Origin: JANQOH01 sp965243325
GTDB lineage: Bacteria; Pseudomonadota; Alphaproteobacteria; UBA7887
Length of the DNA stretch: 64,000 nt
Direction of reading: 5' to 3'
NCBI GenBank assembly: GCA_965243325.1
Contig: CBDEUQ010000003.1
Coordinates: 1,240,001-1,304,000, forward strand
The position numbers and the translations under genes are program-made. How positions within the stretch are numbered: position 1 is the first letter of the stretch; each line of letters begins with the position of its first letter. This document shows, one piece after another, positions 43,770 to 51,613 of the stretch. The notes below the pieces were generated by a model that had not been told where the DNA came from, searched no databases, and was given only the letters and a program-made list of their open reading frames with translations.

Positions 43770-44015
43770 GACGGCTCTCGGCACGCGTGGGTTCCCGGCC
43801 GCTGGTGGGACCTGATCGTCACCATGGACGACGCCACGAGCGAGATTTACTCGGCCTTCTTCGTCGAGGAGGAGGGCACGATGTCGAGCTTCCGGGGGCT
43901 GTCCGAGGCGATCCGCAACCGCGGGCTGTTCTGTTCGCTCTACGCCGACCGCGCCAGCCACTACTGGCACACCCCCGAGGCCGGCGGCAGGGTGGACAAG
44001 AACACCCCGACCCAG

Positions 44016-44037
44016 GCCTGCCCCCGCGAAGGCGGGG
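44016..44037. repeat. 22-base palindromic insertion 2 in the ISNCY gene
   Basis: Identical to 43748-43769. It lies between TPTQ and VGRALGQLG of the transposase and again shifts frame. Both copies are in the same orientation, both directly after CAG or CAGA. Confidence 0.85.
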
Positions 44038-44663
44038 GTCGGGCGCGCGCTCGGCCAGCTCGGCATCGAGCTGATCCCGGCGTATTCGCCCGAGGCCAGG
44101 GGGCGCTCGGAACGCATGTTCGGGACCTTGCAGAAGCGCCTGCCGCAGGAACTCAGGCTCGCCGGTATCAGCGGGATCGAGGGGGCCAACCGCTTCCTCG
44201 AGCAGGTCTACCTGCCCCAGCACAACGCCCGCTTCCAGGTGACGCCCGAGGCCGAGGGCTCGGCCTTCGTCCCCTTCGCCGGCGACCTCGACGACATTCT
44301 CTGCGTCCAGGAGGAGCGCACCGTCTCAAACGACAATACCGTGCACTACAAGCGCCGGGTCCTTCAGCTCCCCGCCGACCGCCACCGCCGCCACTACGTC
44401 AAGGCCACGGTCCGGGTGCACGAGTATCCCGACGGAACGCTCGCCGTCTTCCACGGCCCCCGCTGCCTGGAGCGATACCGGGCCGACGGCGAGCCCATCG
44501 ACACGTCAACACGGCAGGCCGCGTAGGCGTACCGTCTGCCGGTGGTGTTGCCGGCCCGCCGGCACCGTAGAGAGTTGGAGTCTGGCGGTGGAGGAATGCG
44601 GCGGCGGGAGGCCCGGGTCGGGGCGCTGCTGCCGTTTTCGATCACCGACGGATGGAGGGCGAC

Positions 44664-44990
44664 ATGACGGCAGCGATGGAATTGCCCGGCAACACGACGG
44701 ACACGTTTCTGGTGCACCTGTTCGGCACCGGCCTGGCCGACGAGACATACGTGGTGGAAAAGTTTCGCGCGCGCGCGGACGGCGACATCGTACCCGTCCC
44801 CGCCGGGCCGGCCGGCGCGAAGGGTCGGGGCAAAGCGAAGCGCACGGTGGTCTCGCGCAAGGAGGTCGAGGCGATGCATCCCGACCGCACGGAGATCATC
44901 GTCTGCACCGGGCTGCGTACCCGCGGCGGGCGGCAAGCCTGGGGCGCGGTGGCCCTGGGCCTTTTCTGCGACCGCAGGCAGCGGGGCTGA
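44664..44990 (+). CDS. Family A small protein, copy 2
   Basis: 108 residues from the ATG at 44664 (GGAGGG upstream). Shared with the copy at 58666: TFLVHLFGTGLADETYVVEK, DGDIVPVP, a Lys/Arg-rich middle, RTEIIVCTGLR and a C-terminal W...CDRRQRG. I know no named domain with this pattern. It is followed after 87 bases by a zinc-ribbon array gene, exactly as in the 58.7 kb copy, so the two products probably act together. Basic residues in the middle would suit nucleic acid contact; this is inference. Confidence 0.7.
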   Translation: MTAAMELPGNTTDTFLVHLFGTGLADETYVVEKFRARADGDIVPVPAGPAGAKGRGKAKRTVVSRKEVEAMHPDRTEIIVCTGLRTRGGRQAWGAVALGLFCDRRQRG

Positions 44991-45077
44991 GCGGCGATCC
45001 CGTGGGGCGTCCGGCGGAGGATATCCGCTGGTCGTCCCGCTTCCGCATCGACATCGATACGAGGGAGGACGGCGCCG

Positions 45078-46088
45078 ATGGCATACCGTGACGCACAGGA
45101 GGGAAAGCGGCGCGACTGCGAGCGGGTGCGGAAGCGCACCGAAGAGCGGATCGCGAACGGCCCATGCACGGCGAGCGGGAAGGTCCCGCCCGAGGCCGGC
45201 CGCCGCCGGTGCGATCTTTGCGGCGACCGGCGGCGGAAGGTCGAGCGCGCCCGCGGCGAGAGGCGCCGGGCCGCCGGCACGCCGCGCCACGCGGACCCCG
45301 AGAAGGCACGGGCGCGCGAGCGGCAGCGTTCGCGCGAACGCACCGCCGAACGGCTTGCCCGGGAGTTGTGCCGAACGTGCGGCCGGGAGCCGTCCGTCCC
45401 CGGACGCCGCGAGTGCGCGCCGTGCGCCGAGGTTCGGCGCGCGCGCCAGCGCGAGCGCTACAGGGAGGCCAGGGCCGTCGGCAAACGCTACGGCGGACGC
45501 GACCCGGAGACGTGCCGCGAGGTCGCGCGGCGGGGGCGGCGGAAGCGCAGCGAGGCAGGCCTGTGCCGGGCGTGCGGCGCGAGCCCGCCGGCCGACGGCG
45601 CGATCCTGTGCGAGCCGTGCCTGACGACGAGGCGAGCGGCCGATCGGGCAGCGTATGCCGCCCGCCGCGCCGCCGGCATATGCACAGGCTGCGGCGCCGA
45701 GGCGGCCGACGGCGCGGCGCGGTGCGCCCGCTGCGCCGCGCGCCAGGCGGCGGGGGTGTCGCGGGAGAAGAAGAACGCGGCGAAGCGCCGGCGGTACACC
45801 CGCAGGCGCACCCACGGCCGATGCACCGACTGCGGCGCCCCGGCACCGGGGGCGTCGCGGTGCGAGCTGTGCGCGCGGCGGTTGCGGGCGCGCTCGGACG
45901 CCTGGCGCGGCCTGCCGGCGTGGCCGGCGCGCTTCACGGTGATCGAAATCGCGACGGGCGAGGACCACGGGACGTACGACAGCGAGGCCGAGGCCGTCGC
46001 CTGCCTCGCCTTTGCGAAGCTCTCGCGCGACGAGGTCGAGATCCTCAGCGACGAACCGCTCATCCTGCGGTACGCTGCATGGCAATAG
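45078..46088 (+). CDS. Zinc-ribbon array protein, copy 1
   Basis: 336 residues. Repeats of the form xCxxCG...(8-10)...CxxC spaced about 50 residues apart by Arg/Ala/Glu-rich helices: CRTCGREP/CAPC, CRACGASP/CEPC, CTGCGAEA/CARC, CTDCGAPA/CELC. A first unit (CTASGKVP/CDLC) has lost one cysteine pair member. A distinct C-terminal domain of about 60 residues follows (FTVIEIATGEDHGTYDSEAE, LSRDEVEILSDEP). GGGAGGAC precedes the ATG. The arrangement suggests a multi-zinc nucleic-acid-binding rod. It matches 59093-60235 in order and C terminus. No function is known to me. Confidence 0.75.
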   Translation: MAYRDAQEGKRRDCERVRKRTEERIANGPCTASGKVPPEAGRRRCDLCGDRRRKVERARGERRRAAGTPRHADPEKARARERQRSRERTAERLARELCRTCGREPSVPGRRECAPCAEVRRARQRERYREARAVGKRYGGRDPETCREVARRGRRKRSEAGLCRACGASPPADGAILCEPCLTTRRAADRAAYAARRAAGICTGCGAEAADGAARCARCAARQAAGVSREKKNAAKRRRYTRRRTHGRCTDCGAPAPGASRCELCARRLRARSDAWRGLPAWPARFTVIEIATGEDHGTYDSEAEAVACLAFAKLSRDEVEILSDEPLILRYAAWQ

Positions 46089-46371
46089 CCATCCGGCGGA
46101 CGGGGAAGCGAGCATAGCTCACCGGCGAGCCGCCGTATCGAGATGGCCGCCAACCCGGCGGCGGCGAACGCATCGCATGTCCGATTGCGCTGCTGCCATG
46201 GGCGCCGCGCCCGTGGCCGGCGGCCACTGCATTCACCGTCGCCCCGTCGATCGCGCCCGCGCTCGCGTTCTTCAACGTCCGCGCGGAGAGCGGCCAAATC
46301 GTCGGCGTCGCGGTGCGCTGCCGCTTGCCGTCGACAGGCCGCCCGGCGGCTGGCACGACCCTCGCCTCGTC

Positions 46372-46545
46372 ATGGCCGCGTCCGCCACCGCCGCGCCCGG
46401 CGTTAGGTGGCTCGCCGAACGCACACGGGCCGACACGCTCGACGAACTCTACGACAACCCGGTCGAAGTCGCCACTCACGTTCTCGAGGACAAGGACCCG
46501 GGACCCGAGACCGAATTCGTCGGCACCCACATGGTCCTCGTCTGA
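46372..46545 (+). CDS. Short ORF with the conserved end VGTHMVLV
   Basis: 57 residues from the ATG at 46372; the true start may be upstream in a less clear frame. ELYDNPVEVATHVLEDKDPG and PETEFVGTHMVLV recur, broken, at 34922-35033. It converges on the 88-residue cysteine gene. The 280 bases between it and the zinc-ribbon gene hold no other candidate. Function unknown. Confidence 0.4.
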   Translation: MAASATAAPGVRWLAERTRADTLDELYDNPVEVATHVLEDKDPGPETEFVGTHMVLV

Positions 46546-46616
46546 CCGCGATCCCCGACACCAAGTGCTCACAGGGCCATGCCGGTCGCATGACGGCCCG
46601 TTGGCGGACCGGAACC

Positions 46617-46883
46617 TTACTCCACGACGGAGAAACGACTCCTCGGCTGGAAGAGCGTGGCCGTCGGTCCGCACTTGCCATAACTCCGGCTCGACCGGTT
46701 CATCCGGCAGGGCATTCCCTCGACTTCCGTCACCGGGGGCAAGCCGAGATGCCATCGTTCCCTGGTTTTCTCCACCAGTACGTCGGGATGAAGGCAGGTG
46801 ATCTGTGCGTCGCCAAAGTCCGGGTCGGAACCCGAATGCCTGCAATCCGCGCAGCGCGGAATGTCGGTGCGCTCATCCGTCAT
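46617..46883 (-). CDS. 88-residue cysteine protein (copy 2), probably zinc-binding
   Basis: Same length and cysteine positions as the product of 35113-35379 (CADC, TCLHP, MPCRM, KCGP), with about ten substitutions. Preservation of all cysteines in both copies supports a real, structured protein. It may belong functionally with the family A/zinc-ribbon pair just upstream, since copy 1 also lies near a family A gene. Confidence 0.75.
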   Translation of the reverse strand: MTDERTDIPRCADCRHSGSDPDFGDAQITCLHPDVLVEKTRERWHLGLPPVTEVEGMPCRMNRSSRSYGKCGPTATLFQPRSRFSVVE

Positions 46884-47070
46884 GATGGGAGTCCGACGAC
46901 CACGACCCTCGCGACTCCATTCATTCGATCCCCGTCCCGGTCTCCGTCAAGGTTCACCCTGGAACGCTGCGGACGGGCGGCCGCGGCCCCCGTCGCGCCA
47001 GACCACTCGGCCGGGACGACGGTCCGCACGGAGCCTGCTGTTCAGCAAGAGCCTCAAGCCGGCAGACCGT

Positions 47071-47469
47071 TCACCGGCGTGCGGTCTTCGCCGCCGCCAC
47101 CACCGCCGCCACCTGGGTGCGGGATACCCGGAACTCCCGGGCGATTGCCGCCGGCCCGAGGCCGGCTTCGAACGCCGCAAGCACCAGGCGTTCCTGCCCG
47201 GGAGTAACCCGGGCGGCCGGCCGGCGAGTCTTGCCGCCGACCGTCCTGCTGTCCTGTCGTCGTCGGCGGCGCGCTTCCGCGGTCACGCATTCGAGCAGCC
47301 GGTCGAAATCGGCGTCGTCCAGATGCCGCAGGGCGCGGCCCAGGTCGGCGGGCAGGGCGAACGGTATCTTCTTCCGCGCGATGCCGGCCCCGGCTAAGCC
47401 CGACCCCGGCCTGCCGTGCGCTTCTGCGCCTTCACCGGACCGGCCGGATTGCGACCCGGGTCTCGCCAT
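47071..47469 (-). CDS. Small protein with C-terminal helix-turn-helix
   Basis: 132 residues. The first 30 are low-complexity; the middle has DLGRALRHLDDADFDRLLEC; the end, VTPGQERLVLAAFEAGLGPA then AIAREFRVSRTQVAAVV, is a resolvase/Hin-type HTH. There is no recombinase catalytic domain, so it is probably a DNA-binding regulator. The region 47470-47675 to its right shows nothing. Confidence 0.6.
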   Translation of the reverse strand: MARPGSQSGRSGEGAEAHGRPGSGLAGAGIARKKIPFALPADLGRALRHLDDADFDRLLECVTAEARRRRRQDSRTVGGKTRRPAARVTPGQERLVLAAFEAGLGPAAIAREFRVSRTQVAAVVAAAKTARR

Positions 47470-47675
47470 CGCTTCCTCCAGCTGTCAATCGGCCAATCGG
47501 CATCGAAGAATACACGCTCCAGGTGCTCAAGAGAGCGCGGCGATGGCCGGCCCGACCCTCTCGATTGTTCTTCAGCGCGGGCGTTCAGCGCCGATCCGCA
47601 TCGATGGCGGGTCTGTGCCTGCTGGTCTGGCCGCATGAAGGCGTTGTCGTCGAACGCCGGTTCCTGCCATGTCGC

Positions 47676-49049
47676 TCACGCCAGGTTCCACCGCGCCCGG
47701 AGATCCCCCCTGATGCGCCTGGCGATCATGCGGGTCTGCGTGTCGAGGTCGTACCAGAGGCTGTCGAAGCGTTTTGCCTCCATGCGGATGACGCGGCCGA
47801 TGCGCCGCATCCTGGCGTGGGTGATTTCCTTGCGGCGTTCGTATGCGGGGTCGGCGGACCCCATCACCTCGATGACGTACCGCGCCATGCCGCGGTCGGC
47901 GAATGGACCCTCCGGGAGTGGTCCGTCCGGACCGGCGCGCCGGGGTCCCCCGTCGCCCGGGCGGGTGACGGTGAGGACCGCGTCGGGCAGGCACGGGCGG
48001 CCGTCCACGACGAGCGGGAACAGCGGCTTCTCGAGCGCGACCCGGGCGGGTCCTCCGGGCGCGTCGCTGAGCGCCGGGTCGCGCGCGAGGCCGGCGGCGA
48101 CGCCGCGCAGCGCGGCGAGCGCGCGGCGCTCGTTGTCGGAATCCACCGGCATCGGGATCTCCGGCGAGAGGACGGGCTGCACCGCGGCAGCGCGGCACGC
48201 CCAGGCCCCGCCGTCCCTGCCGCGGGCCACGATCCCGAGGAAGAGGAAGGGCCCCCCGATGCGGTGGCGGCCGACGGCCGGTCTCGCCACCCTCGACTGC
48301 ACCTCGACGCGGCCTGCCTCGGGGTGCTTCGGGTTGATGCAGCGCTCGGCGACGTCACGGGCGAGCCACGAGAGCAGCACGAAGGGCCGCCCGCGCCCCG
48401 GCCAGACGCGGGTGATCGCGTCAAGCGCGTCCGGCACCCGGCCCGCGGCCCATGTGGCGGGATCGGTGAACAGGATGTCCGACATCCGAACGCCGCCGGC
48501 AACGCGCACCTCTCTGGCGGCGCGCCGGCAGTCCGCCAGCCAGTCCGCCGGCGCGGCCGCACCGCCGGCGCCGTCGAAGCGGTCGAGCCCCGCCGCGTGC
48601 ATCATGGTCTTCAGCACCTGCGACAGGCTGGACGGCCGCCCGCCCCTCCACGGCCGCTCGACGCCGTCGCCCGGTCCCTCGCCCGGCGCCGCCCCGCCGT
48701 CGGGCAGGAAGAGGTCGGCCGCCAGCGCGGCGGCATCGGCGTCGTCTCCGGCGTCGCGCAGGCCGAAGGGGCAATCCGGCGCGTGCGGCACCGATGCGTC
48801 GGGCAGGTTGACCGTGACGATCCCCGAGCCACGAAGGCTGAACGCGATGACGGCGCCGTCCCGGCAGTCGCACAGAAGCCAGCGTTTCTGGTCGCGGAGC
48901 CGGGTGGCCGCCTGGCGGTAGATCTCGCGCTCCGCGGCGTCCGCCTCGTCCCGCCGCACCGCACGCAGCGCGTCCTCCTCGAGCGGCGACAGCCGCCCTG
49001 TCGGCTCCGGAGGGTCCCCCTTGAACCTCTTGACGATCTCGAGGGTCAC
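47676..49049 (-). CDS. Conserved protein of unknown function downstream of the relaxase copy
   Basis: 457 residues starting MTLEIVKRFKG. Notable parts: RWLLCDCRDGAVIAF and SVPHAPDCPFGLRD, which place C-x-C and H-x3-C so that a metal site is possible; and near the end YVIEVMGSADPAYERRK and IRMEAKRFDSLWYDLDTQT, with a conserved-looking E and K that recall nuclease folds but are not diagnostic. It starts 25 bases after the relaxase-like fragment. A truncated paralogue with the same spacing lies at 51106-51588, so relaxase and this gene form a conserved pair. Confidence 0.65.
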   Translation of the reverse strand: MTLEIVKRFKGDPPEPTGRLSPLEEDALRAVRRDEADAAEREIYRQAATRLRDQKRWLLCDCRDGAVIAFSLRGSGIVTVNLPDASVPHAPDCPFGLRDAGDDADAAALAADLFLPDGGAAPGEGPGDGVERPWRGGRPSSLSQVLKTMMHAAGLDRFDGAGGAAAPADWLADCRRAAREVRVAGGVRMSDILFTDPATWAAGRVPDALDAITRVWPGRGRPFVLLSWLARDVAERCINPKHPEAGRVEVQSRVARPAVGRHRIGGPFLFLGIVARGRDGGAWACRAAAVQPVLSPEIPMPVDSDNERRALAALRGVAAGLARDPALSDAPGGPARVALEKPLFPLVVDGRPCLPDAVLTVTRPGDGGPRRAGPDGPLPEGPFADRGMARYVIEVMGSADPAYERRKEITHARMRRIGRVIRMEAKRFDSLWYDLDTQTRMIARRIRGDLRARWNLA

Positions 49050-49074
49050 GGTCCTTCGCTCCCCGACGCGCGGC

Positions 49075-49836
49075 CTACGGCAGGCCGATCCTGTACCGGA
49101 TGGCCCATTCCCGTTTCAGCGCCTCCACTTCCTGCACGATCCGCCGCCGCTCCGCCTGTTGGCGCAGCTGGCGTTCGCGTTTCTCCCAGTCGCCGCGGAA
49201 GGCGCACAACGCGCCGCCGGCCATCAGCATGTCGAACGGGACGTCCACCCGGCCGAGCGCCGCGCCGTCGGAGCGCCAGGTCTCGCGCAGCCGGCAGCGG
49301 TCCTCCTGCAGCGTCTCCCGGAACTCCCGGTGCCGCGCCGCGCCGACGAGCTCGCCCCAGTCCTCCACGTCGAACGGCAGGCACTTGCGCCTCCCGGTCT
49401 CGTCCGGGACAGCCTCGTGCGACTCGGACAGCTTCGCCCACGCTCGGTCGTAGCCGCGCAGCGCCTCGAACCGGTCGACCACCGTGGCCACTTCCTTCAG
49501 CGCATCCAGTTGGGGCTTCCATGGTCCCGGATCGCCCTGCATTGCCCGCCAGCTTCGATCGGCAGCCGCGCACCGCGTCTGCCAGCCGATATGGACATCG
49601 AGCGTCGAGGGCGGATCGAGGCCGGCCGCCACCTCCAGCGCCACGCGCTCCTCCAGCAGCGTTTCGGCGTCGGCGCGAAGCGCCCCGATGCTCGCGCAAA
49701 GGCCTTCGCAGATATTCGCTTGCGCGACGGTTTCGTCGACACCGGTCCGCAGGCAGGCCGGGAGGCGGGGCCGTTCGGAGAGCGCCCGCGCCTGCGCGAG
49801 AAGGTCGCCGTGGCCCTCGACATGGAAAGGGATCGT
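49075..49836 (-). pseudogene. Shrunken copy of the relaxase 3' end
   Basis: Homologous to the C-terminal region of 51614-56745: TIPFHVEGHGDLLAQARALS, then FEALRGYDRAWAKL, and the end EVEALKREWAIRYRIGLP. About 350 middle residues present in the other copy are missing after EDWGELVGAARH. The frame is open (an ATG at 49932 would start it inside the lipoprotein gene), but without relaxase or helicase domains. Where the relaxase has TAG, this copy has a Cys codon. Confidence 0.75.
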
Positions 49837-49841
49837 TCTCG

Positions 49842-49902
49842 GTGTGGGAATCGATCCTCGGATATCGTGCCGTTCGGACGGAACGACACTGGGTTCGTCC
49901 GG
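49842..49902 (+). repeat. Dispersed 60-base repeat, copy 2
   Basis: Matches the reverse complement of 34393-34451. It lies directly at the boundary where relaxase homology begins and just after the lipoprotein stop at 49907, so it may have taken part in the rearrangement that produced the partial relaxase copy. Confidence 0.6.
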
Positions 49903-49906
49903 CAGC

Positions 49907-50770
49907 TTACTGCCGCTTTGCTCCGAAGGCACCGATGGTGTTGCCGTGCTCGAAGATGCCGCCGGTCTCGGAGTGTCCAGGGCCGTAGAATGCGCCTTCG
50001 ATCCGGCCTCCGACGTGCGAGGCGAAACCGGTGCCGCTCATCGGCACGTCGGAGAAACGGAAGCCGGAACGCGCGGTGCCCGTCTCGATGTCACGGACGT
50101 TGGTGAACGCCACGTCGATGTTCGAGGCCGCGAAGTCGGCGGTCAAGAGCGCATCGCCCTGGTGCCCTTCCTCGCGCGAGAAGTTGTAGCCCACCATGAT
50201 GCCGTGCCACGTGGCGCTGCCGCTGACCGGAACGCTGCCGGTGGCATTGCCGAGCGACAGGCCGTAGACGACGGCCTCGCCATAGCCGCCCGGGTCAGTG
50301 TCGGACACGCCGCCGACGAGAAACCCGGTATGGTCGAGCCAGCCGCCCCAGACAAGGCTCTCGGCCGTGGTGCCGTCCCCTGTGGCCCGTTCCACGCCCT
50401 GCACGACCGCCACGCCGTTCTTCGTCATCACCGCCTCGTAGGTGGCGTCGGTATCGAAGTCCGACAGGGTGACGACGCCGAGTCCGCTCGCTTGACACAC
50501 AGCGCCGCTGCACGATGTCGATGTGACCCGGGAGCCGTCGATGGTGAAAATATCGGTGCCGAGCAACGTATCGGCGGCGTTCACCCGTTGCGCGACCACC
50601 GCCTTGATCTGCCCCGACGAGAGGTTGAGAGGCTCGCCTCCGGCGGCCGTGCGTATGGGGTTGGTGTTCATAATTGGCTCGCCGCTTCCACCGCCGCCGC
50701 CGCCGCTTCCGCCACCGCAAGCAGTCAGCGTGAGCGCGGTCGTCAGTGCGAAAATCAGCCTGGTGATCAT
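49907..50770 (-). CDS. TbpB-like surface lipoprotein
   Basis: 287 residues from the ATG at 50770 (GGAGGA upstream). The lipobox LTAC is followed by a glycine/serine tether (CGGGSGGGGGGSG). The C-terminal part has SVPVSGSATWHGIMVGYN and GRIEGAFYGPGHSETGGIF then EHGNTIGAFGAKR, the beta-barrel signature of transferrin-binding protein B and related surface lipoproteins. These proteins are often exposed on the outer membrane and bind host or metal ligands. It is a single-lobe size. Surrounding genes are plasmid-like, so it is cargo. Confidence 0.8.
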   Translation of the reverse strand: MITRLIFALTTALTLTACGGGSGGGGGGSGEPIMNTNPIRTAAGGEPLNLSSGQIKAVVAQRVNAADTLLGTDIFTIDGSRVTSTSCSGAVCQASGLGVVTLSDFDTDATYEAVMTKNGVAVVQGVERATGDGTTAESLVWGGWLDHTGFLVGGVSDTDPGGYGEAVVYGLSLGNATGSVPVSGSATWHGIMVGYNFSREEGHQGDALLTADFAASNIDVAFTNVRDIETGTARSGFRFSDVPMSGTGFASHVGGRIEGAFYGPGHSETGGIFEHGNTIGAFGAKRQ

Positions 50771-51105
50771 TGTGCCGTCCTCCACCGCTTTACGCTGCGG
50801 CCCGGCCACGGGGTGCCGGGCCGTTGCAACAAGCGATGCGAAAAACGCCGAGTCCCGCCGATTCGCCGTGACGCGGGGAGCCGCCTCTTGCCGGGTAGAG
50901 GCTCTCGCATTTGGCGGGCGGCCGACAGTGCAGGACACATCGGTTGTCGCAGGCAGGAGCGTGCGCACCGGCTGGCGCGCGCGTCAAGGTGCGGTGGCGC
51001 CTGAGCGGTTCGCTCGATAGGTTCTTCGCGGAAGCGGAGATTCGCAGCCGGCTCCTGTAGGCGGCCATCGAACGGTTCAGCCGGCAGCAGAACGAAGCAG
51101 CGGCC
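50771..51105. other. Non-coding stretch with a possible decayed gene
   Basis: A GC hairpin (CGGCCCGG...CCGGGCCG) lies at about 50797-50823. At 50995-51120 a plus-strand frame reads LSGSLDRFFAEAEIRSRLL, a TAG, then AAIERFSRQQNEAAASRNEA, which looks like former coding sequence for a helical protein. Nothing intact. Confidence 0.35.
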
Positions 51106-51588
51106 TCAAGAAACGAGGCCGTGAAGTGTCGGGGGAAGGCCGGATAGTGACGCTGCGCCGAGACCGCCCGCGCGGCCCGTACTACCGGCCGCGGACGTAG
51201 CGCCCCGCCGTCGTGCGGCGGCGGGGCGCGTCTTGTGCGCATCTGGCGATTCTGCAGAGCGCGACCTGCTCGCGAGTCCTGACCCGCATTCGGCACCAGG
51301 TCGACGGCGACCGCCGATTGTTGCGGGAGATGGGTTGTTGGGATGTGCGGCAGCCTCGGCACGCAGGATGAGGCGCCGGTGCCTGCGGAAGGCGATGACG
51401 GCGCCGTCCCGGCAGTCGCACAGAAGCCAGCGTTTTTCGTGGCGGAGCCAGTCGACCGTGCGCTGGCAGATCGTGCGCGCCGCGTCGTCGGCCTCGTCCC
51501 GCCGCACCGCCCGCAGCGCGTCCTCCGCCAGCGGCGACAGCGGCCCGACCGGCTCCAGCGTGTACTTCCTGACGATCTCGAGGGTCAC
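51106..51588 (-). pseudogene. Truncated paralogue of the 457-residue unknown protein
   Basis: The first about 70 residues (MTLEIVRKY, PLSPLAEDALRAVRRDEADD, KRWLLCDCRDGAVIAF) match the N terminus of the 47676-49049 product; the rest is unrelated Arg/Ala-rich sequence. The start lies 25 bases after the relaxase stop, the same spacing as in the other copy. Confidence 0.75.
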
Positions 51589-51613
51589 GGTCCTTCGCTC
51601 CCCGCCGCGCGGC

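Larger units (their letters stand above)
43305..44526 (+). pseudogene. ISNCY/IS1202-type transposase broken by two 22-base insertions
   Basis: The N-terminal HTH (EILGVSERTFRRWRDRYE) leads to PGMMLHQ, where 22 bases plus one A shift frame. The sequence resumes in another frame at WVPGRWWDLIVTMDDATSEI. At VDKNTPTQ the same 22 bases break it again, and it resumes with LGQLGIELIPAYSPEARGRS and SERMFGTLQKRLPQELRL. Without the insertions the gene would be one intact frame of about 390 residues with its DDE residues. The left end of the element lies at about 43224. Confidence 0.85.

Noticed and set aside
45078..46088. Tandem repeats as a CRISPR array or simple DNA repeat
   Set aside because: The repetition is at protein level (cysteine pairs) with variable DNA spacing, and coding sense is clear.
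47523..49988. Plus-strand frame of 821 codons
   Set aside because: Antisense to the 457-residue gene and the relaxase copy; no domain pattern.
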